Source: Pseudomonas jessenii
Lineage (GTDB): Bacteria > Pseudomonadota > Gammaproteobacteria > Pseudomonadales > Pseudomonadaceae
Reading direction: 5' to 3'
Length of the DNA stretch: 64,000 nt
Assembly (NCBI RefSeq): GCF_002236115.1
Contig: NZ_NIWT01000005.1
Span: 310,001 to 374,000 of the forward strand
A program made the translations under genes and the position numbers. The number at the start of each line of letters is the position of its first letter. The first letter of the stretch is position 1. The notes beneath the pieces are model-generated. The model did no database searches. It was not told the origin of the DNA and saw nothing but the letters and a program-made list of their open reading frames with translations. Below, piece after piece: positions 26,542-35,234 of this stretch.

Positions 26542-26819
26542 GAAGCACCCCGGTATTATTGCTGTTATGGGTTTGATTCGAGCTTAGCCTTGTTCATTTT
26601 TTTACACAACACCCCCGTAAAAAATACAACACGGCCCGCTCAAGCCTGCGGGCGCCATAGAGGCCAAGGGCATAAAAACGCCCCAAAGTGCCTCAAAAAA
26701 GCCACACGGGCGCTTTTTTAGGGCAAAAAAGGCCTCGCTTGACTTCGGCATGCCGTTCGGGTTGACTGGAATCTGAAAAGATCAATGATTGATATTTTTA
26801 ACAACAAAGGTGTTGCATC
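26542..26819. promoter_or_regulatory. Promoter region of the divergent glutamylpolyamine synthetase gene
   Basis: A 278-base gap that is AT-rich in its last 60 bases (AATGATTGATATTTTTAACA) just before the spuI ATG, with AAAGGTG as a possible ribosome-binding site. It probably carries spuI and spuB-side promoters. I cannot assign -10/-35 boxes with confidence. Confidence 0.5.
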
Positions 26820-28196
26820 ATGTCGGTACCCCCGCGTGCCGTTCAGCTTAACGAAGCGAACGCGTTCCTTAAGGAACATCCTGAGGTTCTGTACGTTGAC
26901 CTTCTGATTGCGGATATGAATGGTGTGGTGCGCGGCAAGCGCATCGAACGCACCAGCCTCCACAAGGTTTACGAGAAAGGCATCAACCTGCCGGCCTCTC
27001 TATTTGCTCTGGATATCAATGGCTCGACGGTGGAAAGCACCGGCCTGGGCCTGGACATCGGCGATGCTGACCGAATCTGCTATCCAATCCCCGATACCCT
27101 ATGCAACGAGCCATGGCAGAAGCGCCCGACCGCGCAACTGTTGATGACCATGCACGAACTCGAAGGCGAACCATTCTTCGCCGACCCGCGTGAAGTGCTG
27201 GCCAATGTGGTGCGCAAGTTCGACGAAATGGGCCTGACCATCTGCGCCGCGTTCGAACTGGAGTTCTACCTGATCGACCAGGAGAACGTGAACGGTCGTC
27301 CGCAACCGCCGCGCTCGCCGGTTTCCGGCAAACGTCCGCACTCGACTCAGGTCTACCTGATCGACGACCTCGACGAATACGTCGACTGCCTCCAGGACAT
27401 TCTGGAGGGTGCCAAAGAGCAAGGCATTCCGGCCGACGCCATCGTCAAGGAAAGTGCCCCGGCGCAGTTCGAAGTCAACCTGCACCACGTGGCTGACCCG
27501 ATCAAGGCCTGCGACTACGCGGTCCTGCTCAAGCGCCTGATCAAGAACATCGCCTACGACCATGAAATGGACACCACCTTCATGGCCAAGCCTTACCCAG
27601 GCCAGGCGGGTAATGGTCTGCACGTCCACATCTCGATTCTCGACAAAGACGGCAAGAACATTTTTGCCAGTGAGGATCCCGAGCAGAACGCCGCACTGCG
27701 TCACGCGATCGGCGGTGTGCTCGAGACCCTACCGGCGCAGATGGCTTTCCTCTGCCCGAACGTCAACTCCTACCGTCGTTTCGGCGCACAGTTCTACGTG
27801 CCGAACTCGCCGTGCTGGGGCCTGGATAACCGCACCGTGGCGATTCGCGTACCAACCGGCTCCGCCGACGCCGTGCGCATCGAACATCGTGTAGCCGGCG
27901 CCGATGCCAACCCGTACCTGCTGATGGCTTCGGTCCTGGCAGGCGTGCACCACGGCCTGACCAACAAAATCGAGCCTGGCGCCCCGGTCGAAGGCAACAG
28001 CTACGAGCAGAACGAGCAGAGCCTGCCGAACAACCTGCGCGATGCACTGCGCGAGCTAGACGACAGCGAAGTCATGGCCAAGTACATCGATCCGAAATAC
28101 ATCGATATCTTCGTGGCCTGTAAAGAGAGCGAGCTGGAGGAGTTCGAACACTCCATCTCCGACCTCGAGTACAACTGGTACCTGCATACCGTGTAA
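26820..28196 (+). CDS. spuI: Glutamine synthetase-family gamma-glutamylpolyamine synthetase, copy 2
   Basis: A 458-residue paralogue of SpuB. The beta-grasp region is VLYVDLLIADMNGVVRGKRIE and the catalytic part includes AAFELEFYLIDQE, FEVNLHHVADP, MAKPYPGQAGNGLHVHIS and RIEHRVAGADANPYL. It is transcribed away from the rest of the cluster and is followed by a strong terminator. In P. aeruginosa SpuI and SpuB glutamylate different polyamines (SpuI with putrescine-type breadth); specificity here is not determined. Confidence 0.92.
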   Translation: MSVPPRAVQLNEANAFLKEHPEVLYVDLLIADMNGVVRGKRIERTSLHKVYEKGINLPASLFALDINGSTVESTGLGLDIGDADRICYPIPDTLCNEPWQKRPTAQLLMTMHELEGEPFFADPREVLANVVRKFDEMGLTICAAFELEFYLIDQENVNGRPQPPRSPVSGKRPHSTQVYLIDDLDEYVDCLQDILEGAKEQGIPADAIVKESAPAQFEVNLHHVADPIKACDYAVLLKRLIKNIAYDHEMDTTFMAKPYPGQAGNGLHVHISILDKDGKNIFASEDPEQNAALRHAIGGVLETLPAQMAFLCPNVNSYRRFGAQFYVPNSPCWGLDNRTVAIRVPTGSADAVRIEHRVAGADANPYLLMASVLAGVHHGLTNKIEPGAPVEGNSYEQNEQSLPNNLRDALRELDDSEVMAKYIDPKYIDIFVACKESELEEFEHSISDLEYNWYLHTV

Positions 28197-28215
28197 GCGG
28201 TTGCAGTAGTGAAGA

Positions 28216-28250
28216 AACGCCGCCGGCCTCACAGCCTGCGGCGTTTTTTT
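28216..28250 (+). terminator. spuI rho-independent terminator
   Basis: An 8-bp stem (AACGCCGC/GCGGCGTT) with a 14-base loop and a run of seven T, starting 20 bases after the spuI stop. Confidence 0.92.
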
Positions 28251-28267
28251 ATGGCCAACATTGCTCC

Positions 28268-28418
28268 CTGTGGCGAGGGGGCTTGTCGGGGCGCCGCACC
28301 GCCCCGTTGGGCTGCACAGCAGCCCCAAAAAATGCGCCCTCATGTGTATCAGACATACCGCGATTACCGGGTTTGGGAGTGCTTCGCCCTCCAACGGGGG
28401 CAAGCCCCCTCGCCACAG
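28268..28418. repeat. Class C REP-type inverted repeat, diverged
   Basis: Arms CTGTGGCGAGGGGGCTTG and its partner CAAGCCCCCTCGCCACAG lie 115 bases apart. The same family appears as a perfect 30-bp inverted repeat at 44021-44118. One inner arm has drifted. It lies between spuI and the TetR gene. Confidence 0.85.
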
Positions 28419-28475
28419 GGTATGGATCATCCTCGCGCTCTGCGTACAATGCCCGCAGCCCCGCAGGAGACTCCA

Positions 28476-29108
28476 ATGACACGCGTAGCCACCCCCCGCA
28501 AACCCCGTGCACGCAGCCAGGCCCGGATCGATTCGATACTCGATGCGGCCCGCACGCTGCTGGCTGCCGAGGGCGTGGCCAGCCTGTCGATCTACAGCGT
28601 CGCCGAGCGCGCGGAGATTCCGCCCTCCTCGGTCTACCACTTCTTCGCCAGCGTGCCGGCGTTGCTCGAAGCCTTGACCGCCGACGTCCATGCGGCCTTC
28701 CGCGCCTGCCTGCAAGCCCCTATCGACCACCACGCCTTGAATGGCTGGCGCGATCTTTCGCGACTGGTGGAACAACGCATGCTCGACATCTATGCAGAGG
28801 ACGCCGCCGCCCGCCAACTCATTCTGGCCCAGCACGGCCTGACCGAAGTCACCCAGGCCGACCGCCAGCACGACATCGAACTGGGCGTCCTGATGCACAA
28901 GCTGTTCGACCATCACTTCGAGCTGCCGACCTTGCCGAGTGATGTCGATGTGTTTGCCCTGGCCATGGAGCTGGGCGACCGGGTGTATGCGCGCTCGGTG
29001 CAGCAGCACGGGCAGATTACGCCGCGCATGGCCGAGGAAGGGATGCGGGTGTTTGATGCTTATGTGGGGTTGTATTTGCCACCGTATATGCCCAAGCGGA
29101 ACCTCTAG
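28476..29108 (+). CDS. TetR-family transcriptional regulator
   Basis: A 210-residue regulator. The N-terminal helix-turn-helix (residues about 15-60) is AARTLLAAEGVASLSIYSVAE followed by SSVYHFFASVPALLEAL. A helical ligand-binding domain fills the rest. AGGAG six bases before ATG 28476 fixes the start; longer in-frame readings run into a REP element. Its position next to the spu cluster suggests it may regulate polyamine genes, but no operator was identified. Confidence 0.9.
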   Translation: MTRVATPRKPRARSQARIDSILDAARTLLAAEGVASLSIYSVAERAEIPPSSVYHFFASVPALLEALTADVHAAFRACLQAPIDHHALNGWRDLSRLVEQRMLDIYAEDAAARQLILAQHGLTEVTQADRQHDIELGVLMHKLFDHHFELPTLPSDVDVFALAMELGDRVYARSVQQHGQITPRMAEEGMRVFDAYVGLYLPPYMPKRNL

Positions 29109-29123
29109 TGCGCTCACTGACCT

Positions 29124-29216
29124 CATCGCGAGCAAGCTCGCTCCCACAAGGATCTTCAGTGAATTCAGATTCTGTGAACGACAAATAATCCTGTGGGAGC
29201 GAGCTTGCTCGCGATG
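29124..29216. repeat. REPIN, GTGGG family (convergent gap)
   Basis: Two REP copies, CATCGCGAGCAAGCTCGCTC and GTGGGAGCGAGCTTGCTCGC, between the convergent TetR and ssuF genes. The spacer resembles that of the REPIN at 15581 (AAGGATCT...TGTGAAC). Confidence 0.92.
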
Positions 29217-29250
29217 GCCGCACCGCTCAGCTCAAGACAAACACACATGA

Positions 29251-29283
29251 AAAAACCCCGAAGGGCTCAAACCCTTCGGGGTT
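29251..29283 (-). terminator. ssu operon terminator
   Basis: A 12-bp stem (AACCCCGAAGGG/CCCTTCGGGGTT) with a 6-base loop. Reading the minus strand it is followed by a T-run from the A-tract at 29251-29255. It starts 18 bases after the ssuF stop. Confidence 0.92.
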
Positions 29284-29301
29284 GTTGTTTACGCATGTGG
29301 C

Positions 29302-29517
29302 TTACAACTTGGCGATCGACACCTCGGTGGATTTCACAAACGCGATCACTTCACTGCCGACCGCCAGTTCCAGCTCTTTCACCGAGCGTGTGGTGATCAC
29401 CGAAGTGACAATGCCGGACGCGGTCTGCACGTCGATTTCCGACAGCACGTCGCCGAGGACGATTTCCTTGATGGAGCCTTTGAACTGGTTGCGAACGTTG
29501 ATGGCCTTGATAGTCAT
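29302..29517 (-). CDS. ssuF: Molbindin-like TOBE domain protein
   Basis: A 71-residue single-domain TOBE/Mop protein (MTIKAINVRNQFKGSIKEI; SVITTRSVKELELAVGSEV), of the type that binds molybdate or related oxyanions. It is the last gene of the sulfonate operon, 33 bases after ssuB, matching ssuF of P. putida ssuEADCBF. The ssuF product is needed for sulfonate use in P. putida although its exact role is unclear. The terminator follows directly. Confidence 0.9.
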   Translation of the reverse strand: MTIKAINVRNQFKGSIKEIVLGDVLSEIDVQTASGIVTSVITTRSVKELELAVGSEVIAFVKSTEVSIAKL

Positions 29518-29550
29518 GATGTTGATTCCTGTCGTTGGGTAAGACTTGAG

Positions 29551-30357
29551 TTATTGAGCCCAGCGCAATTGCGTAGGCAAGGGTGAAACAGGTTCCGGTT
29601 CCGGCGGTTGGCCGGGCAGCGCCAGCACACGATTGAGGACTTCGGTTTCCAGTGCCGCCAGCCGATGGGAGCCACGAACCCGAGGGCGCGGCAGTTCCAC
29701 GTGCAGGTCGAGGCCGACTTCGCCGTCTTCGATCAGGATCACCCGATCGGCAATCGCCACGGCTTCACTGACGTCATGGGTCACCAGCAACACCGTGAAA
29801 CCGTGCTGCTGCCAGAGCCGTTCGATCAGTTGCTGCATTTCAATTCGGGTCAGGGCATCCAGCGCACCCAAGGGCTCGTCGAGCAGCAGCAGGCGCGGCT
29901 GATGAATCAACGCACGGGCCAACGCCACGCGTTGTTTCTGTCCACCGGACAGCGCTGCCGGCCACTCGTGGGCGCGATCGGCCAGGCCCACCGCTTCCAA
30001 AGCTGCAAGCGCTTGCGGCCGCCAGTTGCCCTTGAGGCCCAGACCGACGTTGTCGATGATCTTTTTCCAGGGCAGCAAACGCGCTTCCTGGAACATCAGC
30101 CGCGTGTCTTCCCGCGCGTCGCTCAATGGCGCGGCACCGGCGAGCAACTCACCGCCGGTTGGTTGATCAAGACCGGCGAGCAAGCGCAGCAAGGTACTTT
30201 TGCCGCAGCCACTGCGACCGACCACGGCAACAAACTGGCCCGCAGGAATGTGCAAGTCGATCTCGCGCAGCACCTGCCGCGAGCCGAAGGTCTTTTGCAG
30301 CTTGCGCACCGCCAGCGGAATGCCGCGCAGCAGGCGTGGAGGTTGCTCCGCAATCAT
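29551..30357 (-). CDS. ssuB: Aliphatic sulfonate ABC transporter ATP-binding protein
   Basis: A 268-residue ATPase: Walker A VGRSGCGKSTLLRLLAG, signature LSGGQKQRVALARALI, Walker B LLLLDEPLGALD, and switch VTHDVSEAVAIAD. Energises sulfonate uptake with SsuC and SsuA. It overlaps ssuC by 4 bases, so the two are translationally coupled. Confidence 0.94.
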   Translation of the reverse strand: MIAEQPPRLLRGIPLAVRKLQKTFGSRQVLREIDLHIPAGQFVAVVGRSGCGKSTLLRLLAGLDQPTGGELLAGAAPLSDAREDTRLMFQEARLLPWKKIIDNVGLGLKGNWRPQALAALEAVGLADRAHEWPAALSGGQKQRVALARALIHQPRLLLLDEPLGALDALTRIEMQQLIERLWQQHGFTVLLVTHDVSEAVAIADRVILIEDGEVGLDLHVELPRPRVRGSHRLAALETEVLNRVLALPGQPPEPEPVSPLPTQLRWAQ

Positions 30358-31136
30358 GCCGCACCTCCCTTGGCAACCTGATAGGCCGGGTGCCAGCGCA
30401 GCCAGACACGCTCAAGTCCACGGGCCGCGAGGTCGGCCAGTTTGCCAAGCACCGCGTACATCAGGATCGCCAGCACCACCACGTCGGTCTGCAAGAACTC
30501 CCGGGCGTTCATGGCCAGATAGCCGATGCCGGAACTCGCGGAAATGGTTTCCGCCACGATCAACGTCAGCCACATGAAACCCAGGGCGAAGCGCACGCCG
30601 ACCAGAATCGAAGGCAGCGCCCCCGGCAGAATCACCTGCCAGAACAGGCTGAAACCGCTCAGGCCATAGCTACGCGCCATCTCCACCAACGCCGGGTCGA
30701 CGTTGCGGATGCCGTGATAGGTGTTGAGGTAGATCGGGAACAACGTGCCCAGCGCCACCAGGAAAATCTTCGCCGACTCGTCGATGCCGAACCACAGGAT
30801 CACCAGTGGAATCAGCGCCAGGTGCGGCACATTGCGGATCATCTGCACCGAACTGTCGAGCAGGCGTTCGCCCCACTTCGACAGGCCGGTGATGAAGCCG
30901 AGCGTCAGGCCGATACCACCACCGATGGTGAAGCCCAGCGCGGCACGCCAACCACTGATCGCCAGGTGTGTCCAGATTTCGCCACTGCGTACCAGACTTA
31001 CACCGGCCTCGATGACGGCGATGGGTGCCGGCAGGATCCGTGTCGACAACCAACCCGCCGACACACTCAATTGCCATACCGCCAGCAGCAACACCGGCAA
31101 CGCCCAGGGCGCCAGGCTGTGGATGATTTTCTTCAT
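30354..31136 (-). CDS. ssuC: Aliphatic sulfonate ABC transporter permease
   Basis: A 260-residue inner-membrane permease with about six membrane segments. The EAA-type cytoplasmic loop is LVEMARSYGLSGFSLFWQVILPG. Belongs to the SsuC/TauC family. It starts 9 bases after the ssuD stop and overlaps ssuB by 4 bases. Confidence 0.94.
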   Translation of the reverse strand: MKKIIHSLAPWALPVLLLAVWQLSVSAGWLSTRILPAPIAVIEAGVSLVRSGEIWTHLAISGWRAALGFTIGGGIGLTLGFITGLSKWGERLLDSSVQMIRNVPHLALIPLVILWFGIDESAKIFLVALGTLFPIYLNTYHGIRNVDPALVEMARSYGLSGFSLFWQVILPGALPSILVGVRFALGFMWLTLIVAETISASSGIGYLAMNAREFLQTDVVVLAILMYAVLGKLADLAARGLERVWLRWHPAYQVAKGGAA

Positions 31137-31145
31137 GACCGCGCC

Positions 31146-32294
31146 TCAGCTCTGGGACGCGGCTTTGGGAAGAATGTCGTTGGCGACCATCTCGCCGAAC
31201 GGGCTGACGTAACCGGCGCTCTTCGGCAGTTCAGGACGTTCGACATCGAGGTGCGGGAACAGCAACTCGGCCACCCGGTACGACTCTTCCAGGTGTGGAT
31301 AACCGGAGAAGATGAAGGTATCGATGCCGAGGTCCGCGTACTCCTTCACGCGGGCGGCCACGGTCGGACCATCGCCCACCAGCGCCGTACCGGCACCGCC
31401 GCGCACCAGACCGACGCCGGCCCACAGGTTAGGGCTGACCTCCAGGTTGTCGCGGTTGCCACCGTGCAATGCGGCCATGCGTTGCTGACCGACCGAATCG
31501 AAACGCGCCAGCGAAGCCTGGGCACGAGCGATGGTCTCGTCGTCGAGATGGGAGATCAGCCGATCCGCGGCTTTCCAGGCTTCATCGTTGGTTTCGCGCA
31601 CGATCACATGCAGACGAATGCCGAAGCGCACGGTGCGTCCGAGCTTGGCGGCCTTGGCTCGGACCTGTTCGATTTTTTCCGCGACGGCGGCCGGTGGCTC
31701 GCCCCAGGTCAAGACCATTTCCACCTGTTCGGCGGCCAGGTCTTGCGCGGCTTCAGAGGAGCCGCCGAAGTACAGCGGCGGACGCGGCTGCTGGATCGGC
31801 GGATAGAGCAACTTCGCGCCCTTCACGCTGATGTGCTGGCCGTCGTAATCGACGGTTTCACCTTCCAGTACCCGGCGCCAGATGCGGGTGAATTCCACCG
31901 AGGCCTGATAGCGTTCTTCGTGGCTGAGGAACAGACCATCGCCCGCCAACTCTTCCGGATCACCACCCGTCACCAGGTTGAACAGCGCACGACCGCCGGA
32001 CAGTCGATCCAGGGTCGCGGCCTGACGCGCCGCCACCGTCGGGGAAATGATCCCGGGGCGCAGGGCGACAAGGAACTTCAAACGCTGGGTCACAGGAATC
32101 AGCGATGCCGCTACCAACCAAGAGTCTTCGCAGGAGCGTCCGGTCGGAATCAGTACCCCGCCAAAACCCAGGCGGTCAGCGGCTTGCGCGACTTGTTGCA
32201 GGTAACCGTGATCAACGGCGCGGGCGCCTTCGGCGGTGCCAAGGTAATGGCCGTCGCCGTGGGTAGGCAGGAACCAGAAAATATTGAGGCTCAT
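31146..32294 (-). CDS. ssuD: FMNH2-dependent alkanesulfonate monooxygenase
   Basis: Desulfonates C1-C14 alkanesulfonates to aldehyde and sulfite using reduced flavin from SsuE. The 382-residue luciferase-like TIM barrel shows MSLNIFWFLPTHGDG at the N-terminus, TGRSCEDSWLVAASLIP with the active-site cysteine, and NLVTGGDPEELAGDG. Start MSLNIFW was chosen over an upstream in-frame ATG at 32336 because the family begins there. It lies 25 bases after ssuA. Confidence 0.96.
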   Translation of the reverse strand: MSLNIFWFLPTHGDGHYLGTAEGARAVDHGYLQQVAQAADRLGFGGVLIPTGRSCEDSWLVAASLIPVTQRLKFLVALRPGIISPTVAARQAATLDRLSGGRALFNLVTGGDPEELAGDGLFLSHEERYQASVEFTRIWRRVLEGETVDYDGQHISVKGAKLLYPPIQQPRPPLYFGGSSEAAQDLAAEQVEMVLTWGEPPAAVAEKIEQVRAKAAKLGRTVRFGIRLHVIVRETNDEAWKAADRLISHLDDETIARAQASLARFDSVGQQRMAALHGGNRDNLEVSPNLWAGVGLVRGGAGTALVGDGPTVAARVKEYADLGIDTFIFSGYPHLEESYRVAELLFPHLDVERPELPKSAGYVSPFGEMVANDILPKAASQS

Positions 32295-32319
32295 GGAGTG
32301 GTCTCCTTGGGGAATCGAT

Positions 32320-33285
32320 TTATTGGGCTTTGGCAACGGCGGCCGGCGGCGTCCAGATCACGTCTTTGATGCTCAACGGCTTGGGAATCAACTTGAGCTG
32401 GTAGAAGCTGTCGGCAATTTTCTGCTGCGCCGCGACCACTTCCGGAGTCAGGAACAACGCGCCATAGCCCTGGCGTTTCACCGAGGTCAGGGTGATGTCG
32501 GCTGGCAGGCCGAGCAGCGGTGAAACCTGTTGGGTCACCTCTTGCGGGTTAGCCTTGGACCACTCGCCCACCGCGCGCACTTCTTCCACCAGGGTCTTGA
32601 TCACCTCGGGATTTTTCTGCGCATAAGGTTTGGTCGCCAGGTAGAACTGATGGTTGTCGACGATGCCCTGGCCATCGCGCAGAGTGCGCGCTTGCAACTG
32701 TTGTTCGGCGGCGGCCTGGTAGGGGTCCCAGATCACCCAGGCGTCGACACTGCCACGTTCGAACGCGGCGCGGGCATCGGCCGGCGGCAGGAATACGGTC
32801 TGGATGTCGGTGTATTTGAGGCCGGCGTCTTCCAGTGCACGCACCAGCAGGTAGTGCACGTTGGAGCCTTTGTTGAGGACGACTTTCTTGCCCTTGAGGT
32901 CCGCCACCGATTTGATCGCCGAGTCCTTCGGCACCAGGATCGCCTCACTGTGCGGCGCTGGCGGTTCGTAGGCGACGTAGAGCAAATCAGCACCAGCCGC
33001 CTGGGCGAACACTGGCGGAGTTTCACCGGTGACACCGAAGTCGATGGAACCGACGTTCAGGCCTTCAAGCAGTTGCGGGCCACCGGGGAATTCCGTCCAT
33101 TGCACGTCCACGCCTTGGGCGGCGAGGCGTTTTTCCAGGGTGCCTTTGGCTTTGAGCAGCACCAGGGTGCCGTATTTCTGATAGCCGATTCGTAAAGTCT
33201 CGGCCTGAGCTTGAGTAATGGCGCCGAAGGTGACAGCCGCAGCAAACAGAGCGACCAGACCACGACGCAAAATGACAGGGCGCAT
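32320..33285 (-). CDS. ssuA: Sulfonate ABC transporter substrate-binding protein
   Basis: A 321-residue periplasmic binding protein with a signal peptide (MRPVILRRGLVALFAAAVTF, cleaved near AQAE) and the SsuA/TauA fold: LRIGYQKYGTLVLLKAKG, FGVTGETPPVFAQAAGADL, KVVLNKGSNVHYLLVRAL. It starts the transport part of the operon, 89 bases downstream of ssuE. Start 33285 was preferred to 33321 because the signal peptide begins there. Confidence 0.95.
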   Translation of the reverse strand: MRPVILRRGLVALFAAAVTFGAITQAQAETLRIGYQKYGTLVLLKAKGTLEKRLAAQGVDVQWTEFPGGPQLLEGLNVGSIDFGVTGETPPVFAQAAGADLLYVAYEPPAPHSEAILVPKDSAIKSVADLKGKKVVLNKGSNVHYLLVRALEDAGLKYTDIQTVFLPPADARAAFERGSVDAWVIWDPYQAAAEQQLQARTLRDGQGIVDNHQFYLATKPYAQKNPEVIKTLVEEVRAVGEWSKANPQEVTQQVSPLLGLPADITLTSVKRQGYGALFLTPEVVAAQQKIADSFYQLKLIPKPLSIKDVIWTPPAAVAKAQ

Positions 33286-33374
33286 GGCGCTCTCCTTTTT
33301 GCAGTTGGGTTTTGGCTGCACCTGCTTGCCCGTTGGCGGGCGAGTAAGGCCAGTACTTCAATTTTCGGTGAGGC

Positions 33375-33968
33375 TTAAATGCTCCAGCGAGCACTCAACA
33401 AACGATCATTCAACAGGTTCGGATCGAGCGGCTTGGGCCGTCGCGCCATGGCGCTGAAAAACAGCTCAAGCGATTCATTCAGTCGTTGCTCCAGCTCCGG
33501 CGCCAACTGCGCCAGGGCGCTGCCTTCGCCGTAGGCGATCTGGCTGTCGACGGCAAAAATGCCTTGCAGCATTTCCTGAGCCTTCAATGCCGACAGCACC
33601 GGCTTGAGCGCGTAGTCCACCGCCAGCATGTGGGCGATGCTGCCGCCAGTGGCCATCGGCAGAACCACCTTGTGGCTCAAGGCGCGTTCGGGCAGCAAAT
33701 CCAGCACGACCTTCAATGCTCCGGAAAACGATGCCTTGTAAACCGGTGTGGCGATCAGCAGGCCATCGGCGTTTTCAATTTGTTGCAACAAGTCGATCAC
33801 CTTGGGGCTGTCGAAGCGTGCGTGCAGCAAGTCCTCGGCCGGGAAGTCCCGTACCTGATAACTCACCACTTCCACGCCCTGCCCCTGTAACCAACGCTGG
33901 GAGCGATCCAGCAGCACCCCGGATCGAGAGCGCTGACTGGGACTGCCACCGAGTGAGACAACCAACAT
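33375..33968 (-). CDS. ssuE: NADPH-dependent FMN reductase of the sulfonate system
   Basis: A 197-residue flavodoxin-like reductase supplying FMNH2 to SsuD. Marks are VVSLGGSPSQRSRSG (phosphate loop) and LLIATPVYKASFSGALK (flavin-binding and dimer region). First gene of ssuEADCBF. Its upstream region is AT-rich and contains AAAGAAATAT (34087-34096), which also occurs upstream of lsfA; sulfur-limitation control through CysB is likely by analogy. Confidence 0.95.
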   Translation of the reverse strand: MLVVSLGGSPSQRSRSGVLLDRSQRWLQGQGVEVVSYQVRDFPAEDLLHARFDSPKVIDLLQQIENADGLLIATPVYKASFSGALKVVLDLLPERALSHKVVLPMATGGSIAHMLAVDYALKPVLSALKAQEMLQGIFAVDSQIAYGEGSALAQLAPELEQRLNESLELFFSAMARRPKPLDPNLLNDRLLSARWSI

Positions 33969-34117
33969 TCAGACGATTCCTTGCACGGTGTTGGCGATTC
34001 GCGGTTTGCGATCTCGCTTCGATGGAGTGACCTTAACAGTTGATTTATATATCCATAAATCATATTTATTCATTTGGTTATACCTTAAAGAAATATAGAA
34101 AGCTGTTTCTTCCAGGC

Positions 34118-34144
34118 AAAAAAACAGGCCGTCGAAACGGCCTG
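34118..34144 (-). terminator. lsfA-side terminator upstream of ssuE
   Basis: An 8-bp stem (CAGGCCGT/ACGGCCTG) with a CGAA loop, followed on the minus strand by a seven-T run (A-tract 34118-34124). It separates lsfA transcription from the ssu operon. Confidence 0.88.
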
Positions 34145-34200
34145 AAATCCCCTGCTTTGTGGATGCTGTTAACTGTGAAACCTGTGGTGTCTGACCCGAC

Positions 34201-34272
34201 GCCTTCGCGAGCAAGCCCGCTCCCACAAGGGGGTACGCGGACAAATGTGGGAGCGGGCTTGCTCGCGAAGGC
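34201..34272. repeat. REPIN, GTGGG family variant
   Basis: Two inward REP copies with changed cores (TTCGCGAGCAAGCCCGCTCC and GGAGCGGGCTTGCTCGCGAA) and a short spacer. It lies between the lsfA stop and its terminator. Confidence 0.88.
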
Positions 34273-34302
34273 GGCATCAGCCACACCGTAAATATTGATG
34301 AC

Positions 34303-34941
34303 TCACCGATTAGGCTGCGGCGTCAGGCGCAAGTAAGGCTTAACCGCTCGATAGCCCTTGGGAAAACGCTGTTTGATTTCATCCTCATCTTTAAGCGACG
34401 GCACGATCACCACCTCATCACCGTCCTGCCAGTTGGCCGGTGTGGCCACCCTGTAGTTGTCGGTGAGTTGCAGCGAGTCGATCACCCGCAGGATTTCATT
34501 GAAATTGCGGCCGGTGCTCGCCGGGTAAGTAATCGTCAGCCGGACCTTTTTCTTCGGGTCGATCACGAACAGACTGCGCACGGTCAGGGTGTCGTTGGCG
34601 TTGGGGTGGATCAGGTCGTAGAGGTCCGAGACTTTGCGGTCGGCGTCATCCAGGATCGGAAAGTTGACCACGGTGTCCTGGGTTTCGTTGATGTCCTCGA
34701 TCCACCTGTGGTGCGAATCCACCGGGTCCACCGACAAAGCGATGGCCTTGACGCCGCGCGCTGCGAACTCATCCTTGAGCTTGGCGGTGAAGCCCAATTC
34801 AGTCGTGCACACCGGCGTGAAGTCCGCTGGATGGGAAAACAGCACGCCCCAACTATCGCCCAGCCACTGATGGAAACGGATGGTGCCGGCGCTGGAGTTC
34901 TGTTCGAAATCGGGGGCGATATCGCCAAGTCTGAGACCCAT
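34303..34941 (-). CDS. lsfA: 1-Cys peroxiredoxin
   Basis: A 212-residue Prx6-type thiol peroxidase. The peroxidatic cysteine is about residue 45 in PADFTPVCTTELG; there is no resolving cysteine in the usual 2-Cys position. In P. putida and P. aeruginosa LsfA is induced by sulfur limitation and oxidative stress and is encoded beside ssu genes, as here. It probably protects against peroxides formed by flavin-dependent desulfonation. The AT-rich upstream region shares motifs with other genes of this block. Confidence 0.93.
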   Translation of the reverse strand: MGLRLGDIAPDFEQNSSAGTIRFHQWLGDSWGVLFSHPADFTPVCTTELGFTAKLKDEFAARGVKAIALSVDPVDSHHRWIEDINETQDTVVNFPILDDADRKVSDLYDLIHPNANDTLTVRSLFVIDPKKKVRLTITYPASTGRNFNEILRVIDSLQLTDNYRVATPANWQDGDEVVIVPSLKDEDEIKQRFPKGYRAVKPYLRLTPQPNR

Positions 34942-35173
34942 GGTGCTGCTCCTTGTGAGTGCTTGATGGGTTCAACTGTGCCTGTGTTTTTTATCTATTA
35001 AAAAGAATAAATATCGATTTATTTAGATCATAAAGAAATATTAAATATCTATTCACTGGACGTACCCCGCACAACCGGCCGAACATCGCCCCCAAGGTTC
35101 GAGAAGGCCTTGAGTTGCTGCAAAGAGGGAAGTTCAAGGCGGGATTACGGGGGTGAACCCGTCTTGAAAATGT
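34942..35173. promoter_or_regulatory. AT-rich promoter region of lsfA
   Basis: From about 34988 to 35055 the sequence is strongly AT-rich and carries AAAAAGAATA (35000-35009) and AAAGAAATAT (35032-35041). The first recurs upstream of the porin genes and the second upstream of ssuE. CysB-type sites are AT-rich, so a shared sulfur-control site is plausible. The remainder (35056-35173) holds nothing I recognise. Confidence 0.5.
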
Positions 35174-35213
35174 AAAAGCCCCGCCCGGTGCAATACCGGG
35201 CGGGGCTTTTTTT
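35174..35213. terminator. Bidirectional terminator after the first porin
   Basis: A 16-bp perfect stem (AAAAGCCCCGCCCGGT and its complement) with a 5-base loop. A T-run of seven follows on the plus strand and a shorter U-tract on the minus strand. It starts about 20 bases beyond the porin stop. Confidence 0.93.
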
Positions 35214-35234
35214 GTCTCGGTTACGCGAGCGCTA

